Shown piece by piece: positions 7,908-16,544 of a stretch of DNA of 32,635 nucleotides. The notes beneath the pieces were generated by a model. It was not told where the DNA came from, searched no databases, and was given only the letters and a program-made list of their open reading frames with translations. A program made the translations under genes and the position numbers. This DNA is from Clostridiales bacterium (lineage in GTDB: Bacteria; Bacillota; Clostridia; Peptostreptococcales; Anaerovoracaceae), in the NCBI GenBank assembly GCA_012838265.1, contig DUPP01000179.1:1-32635 (forward strand), written 5' to 3'. Every line of letters starts with the position of its first letter. The first letter of the stretch is position 1.

Positions 7908-7925
7908 AGTTAGCTTATGCTAACT
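7908..7925. promoter_or_regulatory. Palindrome AGTTAGC-TTAT-GCTAACT (candidate operator 2)
   Basis: Second occurrence of GTTAGC-N4-GCTAAC, 154 nt after the first. Confidence 0.6.
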
Positions 7926-7978
7926 CTAACGTTAAAAAAGAATATTATTTTTCAGAGTAATAACTGAGGGTATACAAA

Positions 7979-8278
7979 ATGATGACTTTAAAGGATTGTA
8001 GAAGAGGAAATGTATATATAGTTGAAAAATCTATGCTCAAACAACCAGGGAAGCGAAGATTGGAATCATTGGGACTTACAGAAGGAACTTTAATCAGTAA
8101 ACTTAACGAAGCGATAGATGGTTCTATCATTTTTCTTGTAAGAGGTTCTAGGCTTGCTATTGGTAAAGATTTAGCCGACGATATCATTGTTCGTGATATG
8201 ACGGAAAGTGATATAAGAGGAAAGAAAAACGGCTGGGGCAAGCGTAGGAGGAATCGTCATGGCAAAGGCGGAATATAA
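7979..8278 (+). CDS. feoA: FeoA-family ferrous iron transport protein
   Basis: SH3-like FeoA pattern (KRRLESLGLTEGTLISKLNEAIDGSIIFLVRGSRLAIGKDLADDIIV) and overlap with feoB. Confidence 0.88.
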   Translation: MMTLKDCRRGNVYIVEKSMLKQPGKRRLESLGLTEGTLISKLNEAIDGSIIFLVRGSRLAIGKDLADDIIVRDMTESDIRGKKNGWGKRRRNRHGKGGI

Positions 8279-10331
8279 CAAAACTCACAACGGTTCAGAT
8301 AATAATTCTCCTCAAACTGAGGAACTACAAGTAGGCTTTATTGGTAATCCAAATAGTGGCAAAACCACTCTTTTTAATGCTTATACTGGGGCAAAGCTAA
8401 AAGTCGCTAACTGGCCTGGTGTAACTGTTGAGAAAAAAGAGGGAGTTTTTAAGTCACATAACCATTCATATAAATTAGTGGATTTACCCGGAATCTATAG
8501 CTTGACCTCTTACTCTATAGAAGAAAAAGTAAGTCGACAATATATTTTAAGTGATGACGTAGACGTAATTATTGATGTTGTTGATGCGTCTAATCTTGAA
8601 AGAAATCTTTACCTGACACTTCAACTGATTGAAATTGGCAAACCTGTTGTTTTAGCACTTAACATGATGGATATAGTCGAAGAAAGAGGAATGGAGATTG
8701 ACTTACATCGCATGCCTGAAATGCTAGGAATTCCGGTTATTCCGGTATCTGCCAGAAAGAAAACTGGACTAGATATTCTGATGCATGCTGTATCACATCA
8801 TACAGAAATCGAACCTGAAAATGACCCTATAGTGGTTTATAGCGATTTAATTGAAGATAAAATAACTAAGATAACAGAAAGACTACGGGAACATAATCCT
8901 GATATATACAATCCACGTTTTTATGCAATAAAACTATTGGAAAAGGATCCTGAAATAATGGACACTTGTCCTGTTGATGTTTCTGATATTTTAGATAAAA
9001 GTTACGAAACTGAGATTATAAAGCAAAAGTACGATTTTATCGAAGAAGTAATCGAAGAGGTTCTTATAAACAGACAAGAAAGAGCAAGGCGTACAGATAA
9101 AATTGACAGGGTTCTGACACATAGAATATGGGGAATGCCCATATTTTTTGGAATTATGGGGCTTGTGTTTTTACTGACATTTGCCCTTGGTGACGGAATA
9201 AAGGGAATATTTGAAGGCTGGCTTGAAAGCTTAAGTATATGGGTAGATAGTAGTCTTTCAGCAATTAATGCAGGACCCATCTTGATATCTTTAATTGTAG
9301 ATGGAATTATTGCTGGAGTCGGTACTGTTTTAACATTCTTACCTAATATTGCTATTCTATTCTTAGCATTAGCATTTTTAGAAGATAGCGGCTATATGGC
9401 AAGGGTAACTTATGTCATGAATGGAATCATGAATAAAATTGGTCTGTCGGGAAGAGCATTTATCCCAATGCTTCTTGGATTTGGTTGTACTGTTCCTGCA
9501 ATTATGGCAACACGTACCTTAGAAAATGAAAGAGATAGACGAAAAACAATACTTATTACACCATTTATGTCATGCAGTGCAAAGATACCGATTTACGTTT
9601 TGCTATCCGGTATGTTTTTTGGCAAGTTAGCCTCCTTAGCAGCTTTATCAATGTATATTATTGGATTAGTAGCAGGGCTTTTAACTTCATATGCAGCTAC
9701 AAAGGTAGAAAATAAAATAGACCAATTAAAAGCACCAGGCGAAAAGCCAGAAGTAAATCAGTTATTAATTGAACTTCCTGAATATAAGAACCCTAATTTA
9801 TATAGCATCTTAATATATGTATGGGAAAACGTAAAAGAATATTTAGCCAAAGCAGGAACAACGATTTTCGTAGCTTCTATAATACTATGGTTTATCTTGA
9901 GGTTCAGCACAACAGGATATGTAGAAGATATGTCCCAAGGTTTTGGGGCTGCCATTGGACGTTTCTTAGTTCCAATACTTGAGCCGGCAGGGCTTGGATT
10001 CTGGCAGATAAGTCTTTCATTAATTGCCGGTTTAGCAGCAAAAGAAGTAGTTGTATCAAGTATGGGTATCCTGTTTGGAATCATTAACATCGATGAAGCA
10101 GGGATTAGCACAATTTATCAATCATTAGAGGCTATAGGATTTGGTCCATTAAATGCATACGCAATGATGATTTTTGTACTATTTTATACACCCTGTATTG
10201 CTACACTTGGAGTAATCGCAAAAGAACTTAAATCAGCAAAATGGACAACATTCGTAATAACATTCCAACTTGCATTTGCATGGTTGGCATCCGTTATAGT
10301 TTATCAAATATTTAAGTTAATATTATATTAA
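8259..10331 (+). CDS. feoB: Ferrous iron transporter FeoB
   Basis: G-protein motifs GNPNSGKTTLFNAYTG, NWPGVTVEKKEG, DLPGIYSLTSYS, LNMMD; FeoB membrane motifs LGFGCTVPAIMATRTLENERDRR. Confidence 0.97.
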   Translation: MAKAEYNKTHNGSDNNSPQTEELQVGFIGNPNSGKTTLFNAYTGAKLKVANWPGVTVEKKEGVFKSHNHSYKLVDLPGIYSLTSYSIEEKVSRQYILSDDVDVIIDVVDASNLERNLYLTLQLIEIGKPVVLALNMMDIVEERGMEIDLHRMPEMLGIPVIPVSARKKTGLDILMHAVSHHTEIEPENDPIVVYSDLIEDKITKITERLREHNPDIYNPRFYAIKLLEKDPEIMDTCPVDVSDILDKSYETEIIKQKYDFIEEVIEEVLINRQERARRTDKIDRVLTHRIWGMPIFFGIMGLVFLLTFALGDGIKGIFEGWLESLSIWVDSSLSAINAGPILISLIVDGIIAGVGTVLTFLPNIAILFLALAFLEDSGYMARVTYVMNGIMNKIGLSGRAFIPMLLGFGCTVPAIMATRTLENERDRRKTILITPFMSCSAKIPIYVLLSGMFFGKLASLAALSMYIIGLVAGLLTSYAATKVENKIDQLKAPGEKPEVNQLLIELPEYKNPNLYSILIYVWENVKEYLAKAGTTIFVASIILWFILRFSTTGYVEDMSQGFGAAIGRFLVPILEPAGLGFWQISLSLIAGLAAKEVVVSSMGILFGIINIDEAGISTIYQSLEAIGFGPLNAYAMMIFVLFYTPCIATLGVIAKELKSAKWTTFVITFQLAFAWLASVIVYQIFKLILY

Positions 10332-10378
10332 TACAATTTTTGTAAAAAAGCCTCTTTTATGAGGAAAGGAGAGCATAA

Positions 10379-10570
10379 ATGATCGATTTCATAATAGGTA
10401 CACTAATTCTTATCGCTGTAATCTTAGCTGTTAGAAGCATTAAAAATAAAAAGAGTGCAGGCTGCTGCAGCGGGTGCGCTGGCTGCCCCTCTTCACGAGA
10501 TAAATGCAATGTATCTGAAGTCTTTGAAGCAGAAACCAGAAAAAATCTGAAGAACAAGGATCAAGGATAA
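10379..10570 (+). CDS. FeoB-associated Cys-rich membrane protein
   Basis: One TM helix then SAGCCSGCAGCPSSRDKC, directly downstream of feoB, RBS AGGAAAGGAG. Confidence 0.85.
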   Translation: MIDFIIGTLILIAVILAVRSIKNKKSAGCCSGCAGCPSSRDKCNVSEVFEAETRKNLKNKDQG

Positions 10571-10634
10571 CAAATAAAACAGGAATCAAACTTTACTCCG
10601 ATTCTTTTGAAGTTTTCGGCGCTTTGATCTCTAT

Positions 10635-10676
10635 GGCTGTTCTGAACAATTTCTTCATTCCTACATGTGAACAGCC
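10635..10676 (+). terminator. Possible weak terminator hairpin after the feo operon
   Basis: GGCTGTTC ... GAACAGCC perfect 8-bp arms followed by TCCTTTTATG; loop is long (26 nt). Confidence 0.35.
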
Positions 10677-10720
10677 TCCTTTTATGTATCCACTAACCTA
10701 CAAACCGTTTTGCATTCCAT

Positions 10721-11806
10721 TCACTCTATGATTTTTACCCTGACTCCTTCAGCGATATCATCACCGGGCGAAAGTATAACTGCTTCTCCTTCTGAGACCC
10801 CTGATATTACTTCTAAGTAATCCTCTCCCTCAAGACCTGTTTCGATTTCACGCAGAACCGCTTTGTCTTCCTCAATTACATAAACACAATTTTTCTTTTC
10901 CTTTTCAAAAACTGCTAAATCTGGAATACGCAAAACACTATCTTTTTTCTCCACGATTATATCTACATCCACATTGCTGCCAAGACGAATTTTCTCCGTG
11001 GTTCCAAATGAAATTTCAACAGTTACTCTTTTCTGGTTTACTCCTAGATCAGACATTTTATTTTCAGCCTTAGGATGAATCTTTTTTACGGTACCCTTTT
11101 CATCAGAAAAACCTGTATTTTTATTGTAAATTCTAACTTGATCACCCTCACGGATCAAATCTGCATCTTCTGCAATAAAATCCGCTTTTACATAGATTTC
11201 ATTTAGATCTGAAATTTCAAGGATAGGTGTGCCCACAATAACAGATTCGCCTTCTTTGACATATACTCCGGTAATAACCCCATCAACAGGTGCACTTATC
11301 CCCGAAGCTCCTGAAGATACAATATAGCTGTCAATGGAGTACTGCATGGAAGATATTTGTGCATCCAGCTGTTTTACTGCTGTGTTGGAGGCATTATATT
11401 CTGAGTAACTCAAAGCACCCTGCTCGTAAAGTATTTTATTTTTATCTGCCAGCTCTTTTGCCTGTTTGTATTGTTCCCTTAACCCGGATAACTCTGCCTG
11501 TAAGCTTTTTATATCCAACTTGGCACTGGTTCCATCACTGCTTATTAATAAATCCCCTGATTTTACACTTTGCCCTTCTTCAACCAGCAAGTTATTGATT
11601 TCACCTGAATTTTTTGCAGTTACTATGATAGACCGTGCCGACTCTACAGTTCCACTCTCTTTCAGTATCTTTTTTACTTCCCCCCGATCCACTGTTGCAG
11701 CTTTAACATATACTTCTGTTTTCATAAAAACAGCAGCTGATGCGGCGGCAAGCAGCACCACGGCAATTATTAATAACCACTTTTTATTTGTTTTTAATTG
11801 CTTCAT
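10721..11806 (-). CDS. HlyD/MacA-family efflux periplasmic-adaptor-like subunit
   Basis: N-terminal TM, VDRGEVKKILKESGTVESARSIIVTAKNSGEI lipoyl-like domain, ISAPVDGVITGVYVKEGESV, coiled coil. Start at ATG 11806 after AAAGGA. Confidence 0.88.
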   Translation of the reverse strand: MKQLKTNKKWLLIIAVVLLAAASAAVFMKTEVYVKAATVDRGEVKKILKESGTVESARSIIVTAKNSGEINNLLVEEGQSVKSGDLLISSDGTSAKLDIKSLQAELSGLREQYKQAKELADKNKILYEQGALSYSEYNASNTAVKQLDAQISSMQYSIDSYIVSSGASGISAPVDGVITGVYVKEGESVIVGTPILEISDLNEIYVKADFIAEDADLIREGDQVRIYNKNTGFSDEKGTVKKIHPKAENKMSDLGVNQKRVTVEISFGTTEKIRLGSNVDVDIIVEKKDSVLRIPDLAVFEKEKKNCVYVIEEDKAVLREIETGLEGEDYLEVISGVSEGEAVILSPGDDIAEGVRVKIIE

Positions 11807-11924
11807 AATCCTTTCCCTTTCTGGCATATTAAAGTTAGAATTATCTAAGTGCCTATAAAAAATTCACGACATGCAGCTTTTATTGTGTATTATGCTTCTA
11901 TTGATTCTATTATTTATTAAGATA

Positions 11925-14306
11925 TTAAGATTCTCTATTTTTCAACGCCTGCAGGAAATCAAGCTTCTGTATTTTTCTGTAGGTTGCCAACTGAGCAAGA
12001 AAAACGCATACTACAGTATAAATCCCCGCATATACAAGTGCTGTTAGAGTCGGTGTCATATCCACAGTATAAATATCAGTACTGAACGCAGCAGCGCTAT
12101 ATTCAGACATCAGAAATCCTAATGGAATTCCAAAACCAATACCTAAAATTACGAGAATATTATTTTCTCTCACGATCATCATAAATATTTCCCATTTACT
12201 AAACCCCAGTACACGCAATGACGAAAACTCCATTTCTCGTTCACTAAGGCTAACTATAGTGGCATTATATACTATACTAAATCCTAGAATTCCTGAAAAG
12301 AGAACCATGATGCCTATGGATATGTTTACCATCGTCATATATTGTTCATAAGCACTTCTCATATCTGCAATAGACATGACCGGGCCGATATTAGCAGCTT
12401 TAATTAACTTTTCGTTTATATTAGGGTCGCTGGAATCGATATATACTCCATTGATAACGTTCTTTTCAAGCAGCAGCTTCCCCATTGTATCAATATCCAT
12501 ATAAGCATTCATACCTAAGGATTGTCTAATTACGCCTTTGACCTGGACGATAATATCTTCTCTATTGGGAATATAGTTATTTACTTGTATCAAATCACCC
12601 TTTTCTATATCCAATGCCTTGGCCAGATTCTCAGTGACAAGCACTCCCTGCCTTGGTAGGTTTATTTCATTTCCCTTATTGTCAATAAAGGTATAAAACC
12701 TTGTGTCTCTGGAGAGCCCTATTATATTTACTGCTTTCTTTTTGTTGCCGTTTGTCAGCTCGAAGGGATATTCCAATTTTCCCTCAATGTAGTTCGCATC
12801 GATCAGATGCTCCATATCTCTTACTGTATTATAATGAACAGGACTTGTAAAACCTATATTGTAATCCATCTTTTGGAATTCCTTGAAATGCTCATTCATC
12901 ATCTGGTCCATGATACTAGGCATGCTGGTGCTGAACAGCATCATCGCATATGTCAAAGAAATCCCAGCCATTACAAACAATGTCCGTTTCTTAATCCTGA
13001 ATATGTTTTTATTGATCATTTTACTGCTAAAGGACAATCGTTTCCAGAAAAAAGGGATTTTCTCCAGCAGTATTCTTTTTCCCGATTTTGGTGCTTCCGA
13101 CCGCATTGCATCGGCAGGAGTAATCTTAAGTGCACCTCTTGCTCCAATAAGTCCAGAAAGAATACAAAAAGCAGCTGATAGAATGATCGCTATGATAAGA
13201 TATGAATAATAAAACTCAACCCGAAGCATAGGAATATGAAAATACTCAAGAAAAAGTCTCGTAATAGCACCAGCAAGCAGCATTCCAAGAACCGCTCCTA
13301 CAGCTCCTCCTATAACACCTGCACTCAAGGAGTATTTTACATAGTGAAATAAAACCTGCCCGTTCCTATATCCAATTGACTTTAGAACTCCAATTTTAAT
13401 TCTATCCTTTTTAACCATCCTGGAAAGCATCATCATAAGTATCAAAGCTGCCACAACGAGAAATAGGATTGGGATCGTACTCGCCATATTATTTAATTGG
13501 ACTAATTCCTGATTGATTATAGCATTGCTCAATTGATCCTCTCGCTTTATGGTCTGCTTTACGCCATAAAGATCCAATGCATTCTCTACATCATCAATTA
13601 ATAATTCTTCATCCGCATAGACATCATAACGTATCAGCAGTTCATTATAGCTTCCGATCAATCCAGAGGCCTGCTGCCCGAACTCCTCTGTCACATAGCA
13701 AATACCGAAGTTTTTCTCTGCCGGTAAAATAGACTGGTTGTTTTCCATTATATAAATAAATTCCGGATTGGCAACAATACCCACGACCTCTAAAGCGTAC
13801 TGTTTTCCTCGAATTTGAACATTAATCTCATCACCTGTACCGATTCCCCTGGCTTTAGCAAACTGTTCAATAAGTAAGGCTTCTCTCCCAGAGTCTGAAA
13901 TCAATTTACCTTCCAATAATGTAGAACGGTTAATCTCATTCTCATCACCAGTAGTTGTAATTAAACGCAGGTTTACCCTCTCGTTTTGATTATCTGTAAT
14001 CATAGGTACCTCAAGAGTAATTCTGCCCATAGCTTGATCAACACCATTAATATCCTCAAGCTGTTTTACCTTTTGGTATGGAATTGCAACAGTTTGAATA
14101 AAAAGATCTGCAAAGTTGTTTTGTTTGTAATAGGCATCAACAGTATTATTCATATTTACAGAAGCCATGTTTAAAGACGTAAATATCGCAACCCCCATGG
14201 TGATAATGGTTAATACGGCAATAAACTGCCCCTTCGAATGATTTATCATTCGTATAAGCATAAGGTCAATCTTTGGGAGCCTATGTTTTCTTCTATGACT
14301 TACCAT
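11925..14306 (-). CDS. ABC transporter permease with two FtsX-like domains
   Basis: Long FtsX/MacB-like permease, two extracytoplasmic domains, C-terminal SIVYNATIVSLSEREMEFSSLRVLGFSKWEI. Confidence 0.9.
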   Translation of the reverse strand: MVSHRRKHRLPKIDLMLIRMINHSKGQFIAVLTIITMGVAIFTSLNMASVNMNNTVDAYYKQNNFADLFIQTVAIPYQKVKQLEDINGVDQAMGRITLEVPMITDNQNERVNLRLITTTGDENEINRSTLLEGKLISDSGREALLIEQFAKARGIGTGDEINVQIRGKQYALEVVGIVANPEFIYIMENNQSILPAEKNFGICYVTEEFGQQASGLIGSYNELLIRYDVYADEELLIDDVENALDLYGVKQTIKREDQLSNAIINQELVQLNNMASTIPILFLVVAALILMMMLSRMVKKDRIKIGVLKSIGYRNGQVLFHYVKYSLSAGVIGGAVGAVLGMLLAGAITRLFLEYFHIPMLRVEFYYSYLIIAIILSAAFCILSGLIGARGALKITPADAMRSEAPKSGKRILLEKIPFFWKRLSFSSKMINKNIFRIKKRTLFVMAGISLTYAMMLFSTSMPSIMDQMMNEHFKEFQKMDYNIGFTSPVHYNTVRDMEHLIDANYIEGKLEYPFELTNGNKKKAVNIIGLSRDTRFYTFIDNKGNEINLPRQGVLVTENLAKALDIEKGDLIQVNNYIPNREDIIVQVKGVIRQSLGMNAYMDIDTMGKLLLEKNVINGVYIDSSDPNINEKLIKAANIGPVMSIADMRSAYEQYMTMVNISIGIMVLFSGILGFSIVYNATIVSLSEREMEFSSLRVLGFSKWEIFMMIVRENNILVILGIGFGIPLGFLMSEYSAAAFSTDIYTVDMTPTLTALVYAGIYTVVCVFLAQLATYRKIQKLDFLQALKNRES

Positions 14307-15001
14307 ACGATATCCTCAACATCTATAGGATTTTCATTGATTATATCCTCTATGATACAGCCGCTTCTCATTTTGATAATACGATCCGCCATATAAGCGA
14401 TATCCGAATTGTGAGTAATTATGATGACTGTTTTCCCCATATCCCGGTTAAGCTTACGCAGCAAGCTTAATATTGCAATTCCTGTTTCAAAATCCAGTGC
14501 TCCTGTAGGTTCATCGCAAAGAAGTATCTCAGGATTTTTAGCAACGGCTCTCGCTATCGAAACACGCTGCTGCTCGCCACCGCTTAATTGAGATGGAAAA
14601 TGATCTTTTCTTTCTCCTAGACCTACAGCCTCCAGTATTTCGTCGACGGGTAAAGGATTTTGGGATATTTCCGTCGCAAGCTCTACATTTTCTTCTGCAG
14701 TCAGGTTAGCCATAATATTATAAAACTGAAATATAAATCCAATTTTGTTCCGGCGATATTCTGTCAGCTCTTTTTCGCTATATGCGGTTATTTCTTCATC
14801 GCGTAAAAACACCTTGCCGGAAGTCGGCTGATCCATTCCGCCAATAATGTTAAGGAGGGTACTCTTTCCAGAGCCGCTTGGCCCTAGTATCACTATAAAT
14901 TTTCCCTCTTCAATTTCAAAACTAGTTTCCTGAAGCGCTTTTACTTCTATTTCCCCCATTTGATAACTTTTTGTCAAGTTCTCGGTCCTTAATATAACCA
15001 T
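14300..15001 (-). CDS. ABC transporter ATP-binding protein (LolD/MacB type)
   Basis: GPSGSGKSTLLNIIGGMDQPTSG, LSGGEQQRVSIARA, LLCDEPTGALD. ATG 15001 preferred, preceded by GGAAAGG. Confidence 0.95.
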   Translation of the reverse strand: MVILRTENLTKSYQMGEIEVKALQETSFEIEEGKFIVILGPSGSGKSTLLNIIGGMDQPTSGKVFLRDEEITAYSEKELTEYRRNKIGFIFQFYNIMANLTAEENVELATEISQNPLPVDEILEAVGLGERKDHFPSQLSGGEQQRVSIARAVAKNPEILLCDEPTGALDFETGIAILSLLRKLNRDMGKTVIIITHNSDIAYMADRIIKMRSGCIIEDIINENPIDVEDIVW

Positions 15002-15060
15002 ATTATACCTTTCCATCTTAGGCTAAAAAAATATCGCTTATATATTTTTGTTTCAATATA

Positions 15061-15096
15061 TCACAACAGGGACTGCATAAGCAATCCCTGTTGTGA
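15061..15096. other. Perfect 12-bp inverted repeat TCACAACAGGGA-N12-TCCCTGTTGTGA
   Basis: Read directly; lies between the orphan kdpD-like gene and the ABC operon. Confidence 0.8.
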
Positions 15097-15172
15097 CCCC
15101 AAGTCTTATTAACGCACTTTTATTAATTATATGCAGCAGAGCTTTCTGAAATAAAAAACTGGGTACGAACGA

Positions 15173-15832
15173 TCAGCTCCAGTTACAAACCTGATTAATC
15201 CTCTCTGTAGTTCTCATTATAGATAACTCTCTAAGCTTGTACAATTTTTTCTTATTTAATGACCCTTTTAAAAAGTTTAGCGTTTTTTCTTTACCTTTAA
15301 TCTTACCTTCTCTAAATCTTCGAATCAGTTCTTCCGGCTCTAGGTCGATAAATTCTACACTTTCTGCATAGTCAAATATGTAATCTGGTATTCGTTCTTC
15401 AAAAGGAATCTGAAGAGTATCGTTTACAACCTGGCTTAGACTTTCTATTTGATGCGCATTTACAGTTGTGTATACACTTATTCCGGCTTCCAACAATTCT
15501 TCGATATCCTGAAAGCGTTTCTCATGTTTCGAGCCTTCCGCATTCGCATGGGCCATTTCATCGATTAGTATTATCTGCGGCTTGCGGAATAAGGCTCCCT
15601 CTAAATGAAACTCCGAAATTATACCTTTACTGCTGGCAATCAGCTTTAACGGCAAAATCTCAAGCCCTTCCATCAACTCTTTAGTTTCATTACTAGAATG
15701 TGGGGCGATGTATCCAACCAATACATCGACTCCCTTTCTTGATTTTTCATGTGCGTCTTTTAGCATTTTATAGGTTTTTCCAACCCCTGGAGAATACCCA
15801 AAATAAATTTTTAAACTCCCTCTTTTGTTCAT
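15173..15832 (-). CDS. Stand-alone KdpD N-terminal (osmosensitive K+ channel sensor) domain protein
   Basis: LKIYFGYSPGVGKTYKMLKDAH (KdpD Walker A), DVLVGYIAPHS, ILIDEMAHANAEGSKHEKRFQDIEELLEAGISVYTTVNAHQIESLSQVV; ends before the Usp and histidine kinase domains. Confidence 0.9.
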   Translation of the reverse strand: MNKRGSLKIYFGYSPGVGKTYKMLKDAHEKSRKGVDVLVGYIAPHSSNETKELMEGLEILPLKLIASSKGIISEFHLEGALFRKPQIILIDEMAHANAEGSKHEKRFQDIEELLEAGISVYTTVNAHQIESLSQVVNDTLQIPFEERIPDYIFDYAESVEFIDLEPEELIRRFREGKIKGKEKTLNFLKGSLNKKKLYKLRELSIMRTTERINQVCNWS

Positions 15833-16018
15833 TTTATTACCCCCTGATTTCCAGTTAAAACAATTGATTGTAATTTTGCCCTTATACAAAGGCTACTGAT
15901 ATCAAATCCATCCATACTCCCAATTTCCTTAGCTTATTCATTACTTAATTACAGCATATCGTAAACTTGAGATATTTTGCGTCATAATTTTACACAATAT
16001 TTCGACAATAAAACACAT

Positions 16019-16063
16019 AAATCCCCCTTGTGTCATTCATTAATGTCACAAGAGGGATTTTTA
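16019..16063. terminator. Bidirectional terminator-like hairpin downstream of ridA
   Basis: AAATCCCCCTTGTGTCATT ... AATGTCACAAGAGGGATTTTT, about 19-bp stem with 2 mismatches; strongest T-tract on + strand. Confidence 0.65.
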
Positions 16064-16113
16064 GATTTATTTATTATGTTGGCTTATAATGTTAATATAT
16101 CACATTACATTTA

Positions 16114-16494
16114 TTACAGGTATGCTATTGTCTCGATTTCTACCAATACGTCTTTTGGGAGGCGAGCAACTTCTACTGCGGAACGCGAAGGGTATGAACC
16201 CTCCTCAAAATACCTGGCATATACTTCATTCATAGCTACAAAGTCCTTAATATCCTTCAAAAATACTGTTGTTTTGATAACTTTGTTCATAGAGCTTCCT
16301 GCTTCTTCAAGTATTGCTTTTATATTCTTCAGTACCTGTTCTGTTTGTTCTTCGATTGAGGTTCCAACAATATCTCCCGTTTCAGGGTTTAAAGGAATCT
16401 GACCTGAGGTGAAAATCAGATTATTAAAAATATTTCCTTGTGAATATGGCCCTATAGCCGAAGGGGCCGCCTTTGTTGATATTACTTTTCTCAT
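16114..16494 (-). CDS. ridA: RidA family (YjgF/L-PSP) reactive intermediate deaminase
   Basis: [36 protein letters not shown] ... [23 protein letters not shown]. Confidence 0.95.
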   Translation of the reverse strand: MRKVISTKAAPSAIGPYSQGNIFNNLIFTSGQIPLNPETGDIVGTSIEEQTEQVLKNIKAILEEAGSSMNKVIKTTVFLKDIKDFVAMNEVYARYFEEGSYPSRSAVEVARLPKDVLVEIETIAYL

Positions 16495-16544
16495 TTTATT
16501 ATTCCTCCTGAATCAATAAACATAAATTTTTAATGTTATGCGCA

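Noticed and set aside
7544-7978. Known metal riboswitch in the feo leader
   Set aside because: The visible structures are short perfect DNA palindromes near promoters; no recognised riboswitch core was identified by eye, and Rfam/Infernal would be needed.
11290-11858. Two + strand ORFs opposite the HlyD-like gene
   Set aside because: Shadow ORFs of the minus-strand gene; no domain or ribosome binding site support.
15173-15832. KdpD-like gene as a pseudogene remnant of full-length KdpD
   Set aside because: The ORF is intact with a good start and RBS, no decayed Usp or kinase sequence was recognised downstream, and short KdpD proteins are known in Clostridia.
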